This document shows positions 14,201 through 27,300 of a DNA stretch of 64,000 bases, piece by piece (within the stretch, counting starts at the first letter, position 1; each line of letters opens with the position of its first letter). The stretch is taken from positions 29,204,001 to 29,268,000 of the forward strand of contig NC_087245.1 in NCBI RefSeq assembly GCF_037042905.1, given 5' to 3'. The stretch comes from Lytechinus pictus (lineage: Eukaryota > Echinodermata > Echinoidea > Temnopleuroida > Toxopneustidae). Under the pieces are notes generated by a model. That model saw only the letters and a list, made by a program, of their open reading frames with translations. It was not told the DNA's origin and did no database searches. A program made the position numbers and the translations under genes.

Positions 14201-15227
14201 CTAGATCCCGTTTCATAAAGACTTGTTATAATAACAAATTCAAGATTTCTATAACAAATTTACTATCAGCCAATCAAATTGAAGGATTTCAGTAGCCTAT
14301 AACTGTTATTGTAAATTTCTTGTAACAAGTTATATGAAACGGACCCCTGATCTGATTACAGACCAAATCCATAAAAGTATAGATATCTGTTGCATTATTG
14401 GTGACAAATGCCTATCCTGAATCAAATGTACTTGAATTAGAAAAAAATGAATGGATAACGAGAGCGTTGCCATGGTATTCTGTCCTTTTACTAAAATTAT
14501 GTAACAGTATGACATGTTTAAAATTACGAAATACTCGATGAGGTTTTTTTTTAATAAAAATAAATAAGAAGTAAACGTATAGATTGAGTGGACAAAAAAT
14601 CATAAAATTTGTGGCAACAAAAATTGATTCATTATTATAAAGAGACGAGTCTAAAGGACTAAAATATACAATCTTATCATTCTGTTTCTTCAAAATTCAT
14701 TGTACTATTTTGTAATTAAGGAATATGACATTATTATTAATACGTTGGAAATTTCATTTTGTGAGAGCGTTTATTGATGTCTTATTTCATATTTTTATTT
14801 TACAGCAAGAAACAAGAGCCTCCGACGAAACCAGTAGCAGCAGGTGAGCTTTTTACTGAATCCGCTTATATTATTTGGCAAAAATTCTATTTCACATTTG
14901 TCGTGAAGTTGGTATATATCATGTTTAAAAAAATGGCATTTGATATAGTTTTTCACTTTATAGCTCCTAATTATCCAAGTGTGAACATGCACGTAATTCG
15001 GCTATACCACATAAAAATGTATCAAGTAATTTTGATGAATATTCTATTTCGGACATATAATATGAGAGCTTTGTGTCCCGAATATGTTTCTTTTCTTTAC
15101 TTTATTGGCGATTTTTGAGATGTATAGAGATTTGTCATGGTTCGTTCCGTAATAATCATGGGCCTAATGCAAATGATATTGATGTTGCTTCAGCTGCTAC
15201 AACAACACCGCAGCAACGACATCAACG

Positions 15228-15312
<85 letters not shown>

Positions 15313-18300
15313 TTGCTTCTGCTGCAGACATCTGATACTGCCACTACTTCTACTAATGCTAATGATAAATAATTTAATATTCTAACAGCTCCCAGTAATC
15401 GAGCACCGCCTCCCCCACGCAAACCCAGCCCACCTCCACCAAAGGAACCAACACCGCCTCCTCCCAAAGACCCGACCCCGGTACCACCCCCAAGAGACCC
15501 TACGCCGCCGCCTCCACCGAAGCCGAAGAAAGGTATACTGCATGTTTATTTTCAAATATCAATTTAATGAATGTCGAATAGTTTCATGCTTTATGAATTA
15601 TAATCTGAGTTGTTACATTCTTTCATTTATATTATAAATATCTATTAATTTATTATGAGATCTTAAGTTTTCAATCGTTTGTTGATAGTTGTTCTTTTCG
15701 TTTGTCTGTTTCATTTTTGTTCTTCAAGATTTTAATTCCCTTTTATAACGTCAGAAGTAACGGGGATTGCGCGGAACGGGTAGAAAGTGGGGGGGGGGGG
15801 GGGGGGGGCTGACCATGCAAATCTCAATCAGATGGTATTTTTAAGCCCCCCCCCCCCGCTCCGCCTCCAGTTTCGCGGCCCGATTAATTTGAAGTGAAAA
15901 ATCTTAAGGGCGGTCAGTTACATATATCAAACATTACCTAGTTTATCATTTCCCGATATATAAACTATTTCACCGTAAGGTTGAAGAATTCATAAATAAT
16001 GCTTGAATTATGAGTATTTCATGATTGAAACCTCACACACGCATTCAGAAATAAAACCTCCACCCGAGAGAAAGAAACCACAGAAACAGAAAAAGAAAAC
16101 TAAAAACAAGAAACAGGATGGTAAGTAATGTGTATGGTTATCTATCAGGTTTGAAAACTAACGTACAACAATGTAACCATGGTAACGGTTTGTCATCAAT
16201 GCCACTTTCCTAACATTGAAACTCTATGGTGGAATGGTAATAGGTAAAATCATTTTGTGAAACGTTACAAGATAATGACTATGAATAATATTATATATTA
16301 TTGATTTTGTTGCTATCGTTTACTTACAAAATGATTAAATCAGAAATACATAAAACATCCAGAACGCTACACTTTAACTTTGCTTAAAGGTCAATAAGGA
16401 CCAACTTGACTGACTCATATAGTATTAAAAAATGCTCATTCCACATGTTCAGGGAGGAATTTATCGTTGTTTCACTTGACAATGAGGAGAAAAATATAAT
16501 ATTCCACATTTCTTATAATAAAATACAAAAGAAATAGTGAGTGAGGGACATCATCGACTGTCTCATTTGAGTTGTGCATATCACTGTTTTGTGAAAAATA
16601 AGCAAAACTTTAAAATGTCATAACTTTCTTATTTTACATCCGATTTTGATGAAATTTTCAGCGTTTTGCTAGTTTGATTTTTCTCTATTTATTCAGATCA
16701 ACATTTTTCTGGGGTGGACTTGACCTTTAAATGGTTCACATATGGCCGATTCAATAATGCAGAAAGGATATTTTTACTCATCGAATGATTAACAATTTTA
16801 TCCACTCATAACTTTAACATTACGTTTGCCGGTAACATTATTTTGAGGTTTTACTTTGAGGTTTTTCGAAAGCTTGTGTAATATTTTTTCTTGGTAGCTT
16901 AGGTAATACTCCAGAATGTTCTGAAATGTCTGTTGAATAATACATTAGTTGTAAAATATAGACTTTTGTGTCATTCTAAATGTTAATATATGGTCAAGTT
17001 TGTGTAGTGTGCTTTGTGCATGTCATTTTAAGATTACTAAATAAAACTAATTTAGAAATAGTACTAACGCATGTTTATCCCTCAGTACGGTAAATAATTA
17101 CATTAGAAATCGATTCACTTTCGTTTGAAAAATATATTAAATTCATTATTCTTTTCAAATCATTTGAGAGAGTATAGTTTGGGGGATTACCTGTTCTGCA
17201 GTATGGATCCTACCCATATCTAGATTATTATGATAATGCACTTCAAAACTCCGGAAGCAGTGTTGTTTTCTAAAAATACTTGTAGACGAACACCATAATT
17301 ATTTAGCAATGGTACACAAATTTTCAGATTTTCCTCATTATCTTTCAAATTGCATCTTGCTTCCTTCTGAGCACAACACATGTCATGGGAAAATATAATT
17401 CACACCACATATGTCAAGGTCAGGAGGAGATAATGTGAAATACGTAGAATAAAGGGGAAAATCTGAAAATTTGTGTACAAAACAAATAGAGAGTTGTCCA
17501 CAAAATCAGCCGTTTTGAAGCACGTTTGCCAATTTGAGGATCCCCATAGAAAGTACAACAAGACTTTTTAAACGTCCATAACTTGCTTATTTCATAACCG
17601 ATTTTGATGAAACTTCATTTTACTCTTTCCAATAAGATTGCTTCTCTTCTTGGGTTTTGGTTTCCTTTAAGTTTCCTCTTACATAATTATTTATCCCCAC
17701 GTTGATTAGTAAGGGGGGACTCGAGTCTAGGGTGCCAAGCGATTATCCCCAATATCCCCCTATTTTCAACATCAACCCAACAACCTTATCTTCTTTCTTT
17801 CCAGCCAAATCATCCAAGGAATATGTCAAGATACCCATTATTCCATATAAGTCACCAGGTAATTTAAATTAAAGTAAATTGAAATAAAAAATCAATAAGG
17901 AATATAATGTGTTTAAGACCTTTTGTTCTATATTTACCATATAAAGTTTTATTAGTTTTATTAGAATATATTAATACATGCAGTAGTTTTGGAAGTGATT
18001 AGTCTACTTAGTTGGTGCAAATACTGTTTGCTTTAGTATGTTATAGATAACAATTATAAATTTGTCTACTTTCATGACTATTATGTATTTGTGTTTACAA
18101 TAACTAGAGTATTACAACAATATCTTAACTGTAGTATGAAATCGTATTTCATAGATTTGATGTAATTCTTTATACGGTGATAAGAAATGCATATCGCATC
18201 GTATCGAGCTATAAAATTATTTCTAAAGATATGTTTTTGTTACTTTTAATGGCCTTTTATACAACAATTTTTTTATTAAAGAAATTCATCATTCTAAATA

Positions 18301-21300
18301 TCAAAAGAGGAGCAACGGATAAGAACTAAAGAACAAAAAAATCGTTTGATTTGTTTGTCTCTGAATCAATTCACCTCGTACAATACTCCTAAACATTTTG
18401 ATAATATTTGATTTATAGAAAAAGATCGGACACCTCCACCGAAACAAGAGCTCCCTCCATCTCCCCCCGAAGAACCTGTACAGAAAGTTATCCCCGCCCC
18501 TGAGCCGGAGCCAGTGAAACCCGTCTCACTTCCAACCAAGGAAAAAGGTACGTCCTAAAATTGCTGCGGTCACACAGGTGGTGCCGACTCCAGACCGATC
18601 AAAGCTATTACGTTATATCCAATGGCTTATCATCGGTCGGTTTAGAGTCGGTTTCGTTGGTGTGACGGAAGTGTTACTTATAGAAACCATGGTCCCATAG
18701 ACCTACTCCTTCTACTTTCCTCTGACACACATTCTAATAACTGCAGAATTTGCACTGATCTTCATTTCCGTATTAACTAAGATATGTATATTTGAGTTGC
18801 AAATAAACTTGGATTGTTATTCGATCACCTAGCGTAACGATAAATACATGCATACTTACTGACATTTTGGTAAATCCCCCTTCATTTTATCAAATTCAAG
18901 AAGGGGGAGAGAAAGAAATAAAGTGGGAATGGGACACAGATTAAAGAATTCTAGATAGATTACAAATCCGATTATTCTCAGCTCAATTGAAACGAGCTCG
19001 TCCACCATAAAATCCAAAGAAACGTCATATCTTAGTGTTAAATGGCACGGCAGAGCGAGCATGCAGTAATGCTTGATTGATTAAATCCACGATGGACTAG
19101 AAAATTCAATGATAATAATTGGATCGATTGAAAGAAAGTCCAAAGACATAAGGGCGATGGCCGTCCTGCTAATTTCGAATTTATTTGACCCACGTTGAGC
19201 TAATAACGTAGTTACGTGTATTCGCATTATTAATATCATACTATAAAAACGTTTACTAGTCCATAGCGGCTTCAAAGTTTAACATTGAAGTGTGCCTTTG
19301 ACTATACAGTATATCTTCCCAGAATAATAGTATACGGTTGTATGGATTCCCGTTGTGGGCTTGTGGCATAGGGATTAAGATCAGAGCTTTTCTGCAAATC
19401 TTATCCAGCTGCTTAGAAGTCTAATAAGTGTGATGAACTACCGATTTGCAATGTCGATGGAATCATAATGTACGTCTGGATTGTATTGCGTGTATAGTAT
19501 CTGAAAAAGCGGTGTTATCACGAACATAATTGCCCTCTTGATCAAGTCACTAATTCATATATTTCTGTTGAATATTCGTGAATTAAACGTGATCAACATG
19601 ATAGTATATTAGTGATGTTATCAACCTTGATTTTGCCATCGCACTTAAAAGGCCCACTGCATTCAATGTCCATCTTATAGCCACTGTGATTTGTAATGGC
19701 GATTATTAGCAGCCTAGAATGGTTAAAAAGAGCCAATTGTTCGGTGGATAAGGAAGTGGTAATCGAAATCCTTACAAAAAGACGACAAGCGTAGGCCTTC
19801 TTGGTGTAAGGCTTTGAACTTTGGTATTTACAACTAAACTCACCTCGGACACTTTTGCATATCAACATGATCAAAGGACTTCAAAGAACAACTTTGTGGT
19901 GATTCTTAACACGACTGTCTTCGGCATTGCGTCTCTGATTTTTATCTTCTTCTTTGGTCCTGGTGCAAATTAGGGCTATTTGGGGAATGGTTCAGCTAAA
20001 ATGAAGAGAGGAAGAAGAGGGATAAGGCTTCGCATCATCACGAAGGGCAATTCCGTATAGATAACGCAGGCCTATCATCAATCCACCTGTAATCGTTGAA
20101 GTGTAATATTTTTTACCGTTTTTGTTTTCATTTTTATTATTATTCTCTAATTGTGCAGAGTCTAAGCCGAAGGTTAATCCTCCTAAGAAGAACCGACGAG
20201 CGAAGCTTCCTAAGCGGGTGAGGAAAGAAGTCAAACCCCTTGGAGTGGCAGCGCCTATGCCAGTCAGGGTGAGTAAACATAATGCTTCACTACATGATAT
20301 TATTTCACTCCAAATATTATGATTTATTAAGAAATACTCGAAACTATTAGGTGATGATTTAAAGGCGAATAATGTATTCATGACGAAGCTTGTAAGCACA
20401 TAATTTCGTTTTACGCTGGATCTTCATTTTATTTAACATTAATGATTTTAATGTGGTACATACATGTATAATTATAGCGCTTAATAATCATTTTCTCTCT
20501 GCGCGTCACAAATAAAATGTAGTTACATAAGACACTGAACGAATTATTACATTACATTACATTCTACTCATCACTTGAATCGACATTACACTTTATCACA
20601 ATATGAATTATAATGAATAAAATAATTTTTTCTGTGAAATTCCTACTTTCTAAATATGAAATTAATAAATCTTTGGAAGGTCGTCCGTTCGTAAAATGAC
20701 CCTAATAATTCGAAAGAATCGTTTGTTGGTTGACTTAAACTGTCAAATATTATAACGTGTAATTGATACAAGTTTTGACAAATAAATCAAATGCAGGATT
20801 ACTCAATTTACTAGAGATTAGTTGAATTAGTTAATGCTCAACTGTTTTATTCAACCAGCCACCGCCATCGGATCATTGGGAAATGCCCGACACTGGGCCA
20901 CGGGTTGCGGACATTTCTGTGCCTGCGTTCCCAGTGCCTGCCCCCGTAGAACCACAACTCCCACCTCTTCCTGAGATTCCTGTCCCTCAACCAGCCCCGA
21001 AGCCAGTCGAGGAACCCGTTCCTGAGCCCCGGAAACGACCTATGCCCCTGCCACAGAAACCCGAGCCAATCATGTGGAGGAGACGACCTGAATATAAGTA
21101 ATGATCATTTCTTTCTCGCACTTTGGAAACGATTAGTTCCTACTCAAACTCCTTTATGTCATGCCTGTATTCGATTCCTCCATTTGAAATATCAAAAAGT
21201 GTCATCATGATATCATGCAGGCTTGCTTCTAAAATATTCCACTCAAGTTGTTTTAAATCTTATTGACATACATAGCTATCCTGTTTTATCCGTAGGAATT

Positions 21301-24300
21301 TATTTATCATTGAATAATTCAATGTTTTGAAAATAAACTTAACATCTGTAATACCATATTGATGAAACCATTAAAGAAAATGGCATATAGCCCATCATGG
21401 AGAGACAATGGATTCAGGAGGGTTTATAGGATCGAGCCTAATATGGTATTTTAGATTCTCCAACTCATGTATTCCCTCCATCCCCCCCCCCACTACACAG
21501 ACCTAAGAAGAAGAAATGGAGGAAGGTTGAAGCCGGTAGCCCCCCTAGCAGCCCGGACCCAGCCGTGAGGGATCCACTCGACTATCTTGCCAAGTACTGC
21601 ATTGTCCAGTAAGTTCATTATTTGTCTTGTCTTCAATTAAGTACCTGACCTAGCACCAAAACGAACCAATGAAAAGGTGCACTTGTAAAAAGACAGAACG
21701 TAAGCACATAAATGTTACCAGGAAGAACATAATTTTCAAATAAGACTAAAAATATAAAAGTTTGTAAGGTTATGATCTTAGTCGTAAATATTTTTCAGAC
21801 TTTCTGTCTTACTATAATATCACTCTAAAAATGTTCTTCTGGACAGTGATACCAACAACCAGAATGTATTTTTACCATTTCTATACCCACGTTCTTTTAT
21901 AAATTCTACATTAATGACTATATATATGAATGGCGTATGAGCCATTACTTTTAAAATTAATTTTAAAATGAGACAACGTAATCATGGTAACAGGTCTATA
22001 CGGAAAAACGCATACTTCATTTTCGTGTGATATTTTTCATCCTTTCAGCAAAGAACGTGTGCCACATTACCAGCGCGTCTTCAACACCCAACTCCGGAGT
22101 ACGGGGATCAGCGTTGAAGATCGTACGTTAAGGCAATGGATGAACACGGCGTCTTCGGACAGGGCAGCGGGTGACCACGACATCGACGACCAGTCGGAGA
22201 CGGGATCGATGACCACGGAGCAGTCATCTGGATACGGAAGTGCAATAGTGAGGCCAGGCGAGGTCAATCTCGGGTTCAAGAGTGACTTGGAAGAGTTTAG
22301 TGCTACCTTTAAGACCACACCCATGGAGGTCAATGAAGACGACTATGTTAGTCCGATGAAACTGGACGATGTCGAAGGTGGAGGCGGTAAAGGCGATGTC
22401 AAAGATGACGATGTTGACAGCGGCAGAGCTGACAGCGCCTCAAGCGACGACCCACAGAGAATGTTGAAAGCAAAGATTGCATCTTATGGAATCAATGACA
22501 AAGTATGTTCATTTCATCAAAGAATTTAATGCAGACATAATTATATCCATTCTAACGATCGAATGCTCAAGGCGCCTAACAATTCAACATAAACAGTAAA
22601 GTAGAATAAAGAAAGAACATTATAATGAAATTCATAGGAAAAAGTTAACTAAAATAAAAGGGAATATTATGAGACATGGGATAAGAATGCAAAAGTATAA
22701 ACAAATACTATATTCACATCTACAATCGCTATCGTCAGGAACCAGAAAAGAAAGTCAATAAAATATTTGTTCTCGTTTAACTCTGAATAGTGTCATATGA
22801 AATGTGAAATATAATAATCTATTCATTTATTATTACCTTGGTGGCCATATTTTATTGATTGCCATTTATAATTTCAATGCCATCTGATCAGTCTTATTGA
22901 ACACTGAAAATAATTCATACTCAATACTGAATAACCATTCTCCGTTTTCCCCTTTTTTAGTTTGACGTCGAAGAAAAACTGGATAGGAGCCGCTTTATGC
23001 TAGAGAGACAAGAACAGAAAGTAGCCACTTTGAAGGAGAAAGTTTCGTACTTAGAAAGTAAGTTGACCAACCAAGATGGAAAATATCTCCAAGTGTTGAT
23101 AACTGTAACGTATACACTACTCAGGAAAATGTAAATCATCGCCATATTTGTTTCAAGACGAATAAACTGAAAGCCGTGATGTACCTTGTGGCGACAGAAG
23201 GGACCGTTTTCCATCGTTATATTCTGAACATTCCGTATATCTCTCCAAAAGGCTTTTATATATACTGTATATATTTAATGAACTCATTGCCCAACTTTCT
23301 AAACTCATTTGTATTTAATCCAATTGTTTCATATAAATTATAAAAGCATATATGGATACCTTTGTTATATTTTATGCGTTATTAAAGAACTGTAAACTAT
23401 TATAATAATTATTATATTATCTTCTGTGAAAAGTTTAATTTTTCCTTATTACGACGGTATTGGTAACCATTCATGCCCTCATTTATCGATTCTGTTACAG
23501 CTTCTCGGAACAAGGCGATCGCGGATATTGCAAGAAACGAGTTCCTTGAGATCTTCCGCTTTGACTGGGACCCAGATGCTGCAGCAGCAGCCGAGGCAAA
23601 GAAGAAGAAGGATAAAAAGTCAAAGAAGAAAAAGAAAGACAAAGGTGTGAAAAATTACAGATGTACATGTTTATTTGAAGTTGATTTCAGAGTTATTTAT
23701 CTCCCTTCCTTAATCGACAGGAACACTGCATGTCTCTTTTCAGTTCAAATGCATTTTATGTTTTTTTTTCAATTCCTTTCTAAATTCTAAGACAATCTCT
23801 AAATGAAAAGAAAATGGGTATTTGCCTCTCGAACATAATGTTTGTTATAATGAAGGAAAATATAATCTGCATCATCTTACTTGCTGAAATCATATACAAT
23901 TAAACAAATTGATTGTTGATGCCTTCTGAATGGGTTTCTGTGAGGGTCTGCATGCCTCTTGGCAACAGTATTGAAATTTACTATGTGATCCCTGACCCAT
24001 GGATAATTATGTTTACTCCCTTCACTTTCTTTCATTTTTAAAAACTTATTTGGATTCAATTAGTGAATTCATTGTATTTTTGGATTGTACGATATATCTG
24101 TTTGTATGGCCGAAAAGTAATGATAAAGTTCTCCATAATGAAAGGTTTCTTTTTTGTTTTGTTTTTCAACAGAATCCAAGACATCGGGACCAAAAAGTGT
24201 GATAATTGGCCATGCAGACACATCGTCAGCTTCACCACCACTGTCATCTTCATCGTCTACCAAACCAATAGAAACAGAAACAACGAAAATTGGCAGTTTG

Positions 24301-27300
24301 GGATTCCCTATCCTGAAAAATGGGACCGACGAGTGGGTCTTGAGCAGAATGACCGAAAAACAGGTTGCCATGGTGAGGGAAAATTAATATTCACTGGTGA
24401 ACAAGAATTTACAGAATGAAAATATGGAGGAGAGGAAAAGATTGAAAAGGGGGTGGAGAAGATGAAGTAGAAGAAGAAAGAGGAGGAGGAGGAGAAGAAG
24501 AAGAAAAAAAAAAGAAGAAGAAAAAATGAGAAGGGGAGGAGGAGAAGTCGAAAAAGTAAAATAATAAAGAAGAGGAGATGGAGAAAGAAAACGAGGAAAG
24601 ATGAAGATGAGAAATGGGAAAAAGAAAACAGGAGATTTAGACAAAAATAAGTTGAAATTCAGACGATAGCAACACTAAAAAGAGCAATAAACAAGGATCT
24701 TAAGATTTTTTTTTCAAAGCAAGCTTTGAATATTATCTGATAAAATAACTTGTTTGGTGATGATTTTGTTTTATCAGGCCGAGACTGATGCAGAGGTTTA
24801 CAGACTCACCGTTAGTAAACAAATCACGGAGGAGAGACTGGAAGCAGCGAATAAACAAGTCAGAGAACTAGAAGGTAAAATACTATTAGCCATTTCGATA
24901 CAACATTTCAAGTCAAATGTTCAAGATAATAAATATGATTTTCATTATGACTTATTCAATTTCGATATGATTTATTCCCAGCTTTAACATTTCCTTACAT
25001 TTCTGGAGATGAATCTGGTGTGTATTTGGTTATAAAAAAAAAACACGTTACCAAACTTCTCTAAGAAGTAGCGGGGAGATATGGGGACAGACATCAATTC
25101 TATTCACATATATTCTGCATAAAAACGTGCAGGTTAAAACTCACACTAGTTGGTGCCCTTAGAGGACCACTCCTTGATGTGTTAAAATTACACCCTAGAG
25201 CTTGAACATAACACGAAAGAGCCTAGAAGTAACAGCTGAAGGTGTTGTAATAACACCCATGGGATGTTAACCCTAAAAGGACTGGGCTATTTGAGATCTA
25301 TTGAGGACGGGGGGGGGGGCATGATGGCCCCCCTTCTGATCTCGGCCGCCGTTCGCGCGAACGCGCCGAAATTTGGCACGCACATTCCTTACCACATAAA
25401 CTACAAGATGGTGTAAAAAAAAATTCTGAAAATAATAATTTATTATGAATAAAATATGCAAATTTATCGATGAAAAACATTATTTGCATATGTAACACCC
25501 AATTTCTCTTCAAATTTTCTTCTTTTTTGCAGATCTCATCCTTTTTAATCTAATTCAAAGGTTTTCACAAAGAAAAATTGCGAAATCCAATTTTTTCCTT
25601 ATGTATTTCCTTGTTTTTTGAATTTCTTATGTATTTCCTTGTTTTTTCATCTTTTGTTTTTCATTGTTTTTTTCAATGGAAATTATTACAGACCATTTAA
25701 CAACTAAATAAAACCCTAAATTAATTAAGCAGACCTATTAGAACGAAAAATAATCACCCTTATATGAATTTCATCTCCCATAGACTTTGTACACAAAGTG
25801 TAAAAATGAGCCATTTTCAGCATGATATTGTCTCGTAAAAAGTCACGTGACGTCGCGATGCTATACCCGTATGTCAAAGAAAAGAGTCATAAAATTTTGC
25901 AGCGCTAACTTTTTGCGTTTCGGAAATATCGCGCGAAGCGTCGAGGGGGGGGGGGCATCATGGCCCCCAGTCATTTTAGGGTTAAACTTACGCTGTTAAT
26001 ATAACACCGGAGTTAAATGAATTGTGTGGTTCTCTATCTACACATTTTAACACTTCAATTTTTACTGTATAGAAACGTAGTGTGCAGTACATGATATTTC
26101 AACTTTGAAAAAAAAAAATTATTGCTTTGCAGGTGAAAAGAAGATGTTGGAGGATCTTGAAACGAGGATGAAAGACAATGAATCGTCCGATCGGATGGCA
26201 TCCAAACCAGAGTTTAGAAGGAAACAGAGCACTCTCTTCAACATGATGAACCAAGAACAGGTAAGACGAAAACAATACATTCTATAGATTTTTCCGACGA
26301 CACATGGGGGCGCTAGACGCAAAAGTTCAGAATAATTTAGGTGCAATATATTCGGACAGGCAAATTATATGAACTATGAGCATAACAGGTAGATAAGTTA
26401 ATTATTGACTTGAATAATTTTGTCTTTTTATAAATTCCCAATTTCTTCAGATTTCTCAATTACATATTATCATATTCTGCCAAAGAAAATGTATGATATC
26501 AATAAATGAAGCTCCTGAGCATTTTGTATTGTTAATGGAAATTGTGTTTGTCTATTCTGCAATATCACATCTCCCTCCCTTTCTACCATGTCCACGTTCA
26601 GGTGCCAATTTAATGACACACAGTAATCTTTCTCATGCAACCTCTTTATCGCGAATAAATGGGACCTTCCTTTCCCTGTTACATTATATCCTCATTCTTC
26701 CTCATTCTAGTGAATACATTTTTATTATTGAATTGCATCATGCCAGCCTGACCTAGCTCGAAGGCTCGTTAGAGGTGTGAGAATTCATAATCATGCATTT
26801 TTAGATTTACATACTAGGACACCGTACTAGGAAATGATAAAGGATAGGACTCGAAGCATGAATGCTCTTGTCTTGGAGGATTCCTAATTTATTCTCATTA
26901 TTGTATTCATTATCACTAATTTAAAAAGAAATCAATTGATGCGAGATAACCACTATCCTCTTTAATACCATTTTTTTTGCACAGCCGTTCGAAATCGAGA
27001 CGGCGAATGTGGAAAGCCTATTGCAGAGAGTCAACAGTCATTTAATATCAGAAAAGGAATGCCAATATGTGTACCACGTAAGTACCACATTTTAATCTTT
27101 GTTCGGTTGCAGTTCTTTATGCAATTGTGATTTTTTTATAGCAAACGAGACTGGAAGAAAATATTATTCACTCACACATTATTCACTTCCTCAGGTTATG
27201 ATAATGGATAGATAACAATGAATGAGAACCAAATTATCAATCTGATTTAATTTTTAAGAATCGCACAATCCAAGTCTAAATTATTTAGGTTAGAGCACAA

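Noticed and set aside
15073-15467. Poly-Leu, poly-Tyr and poly-Ser frames
   Set aside because: These are translations of an ACT/GCT microsatellite in an intron.
19366-19430. tRNA A box-like GGGCTTGTGGCATAGGGATT
   Set aside because: No B box or cloverleaf could be found downstream, so neither a tRNA gene nor a SINE is supported.
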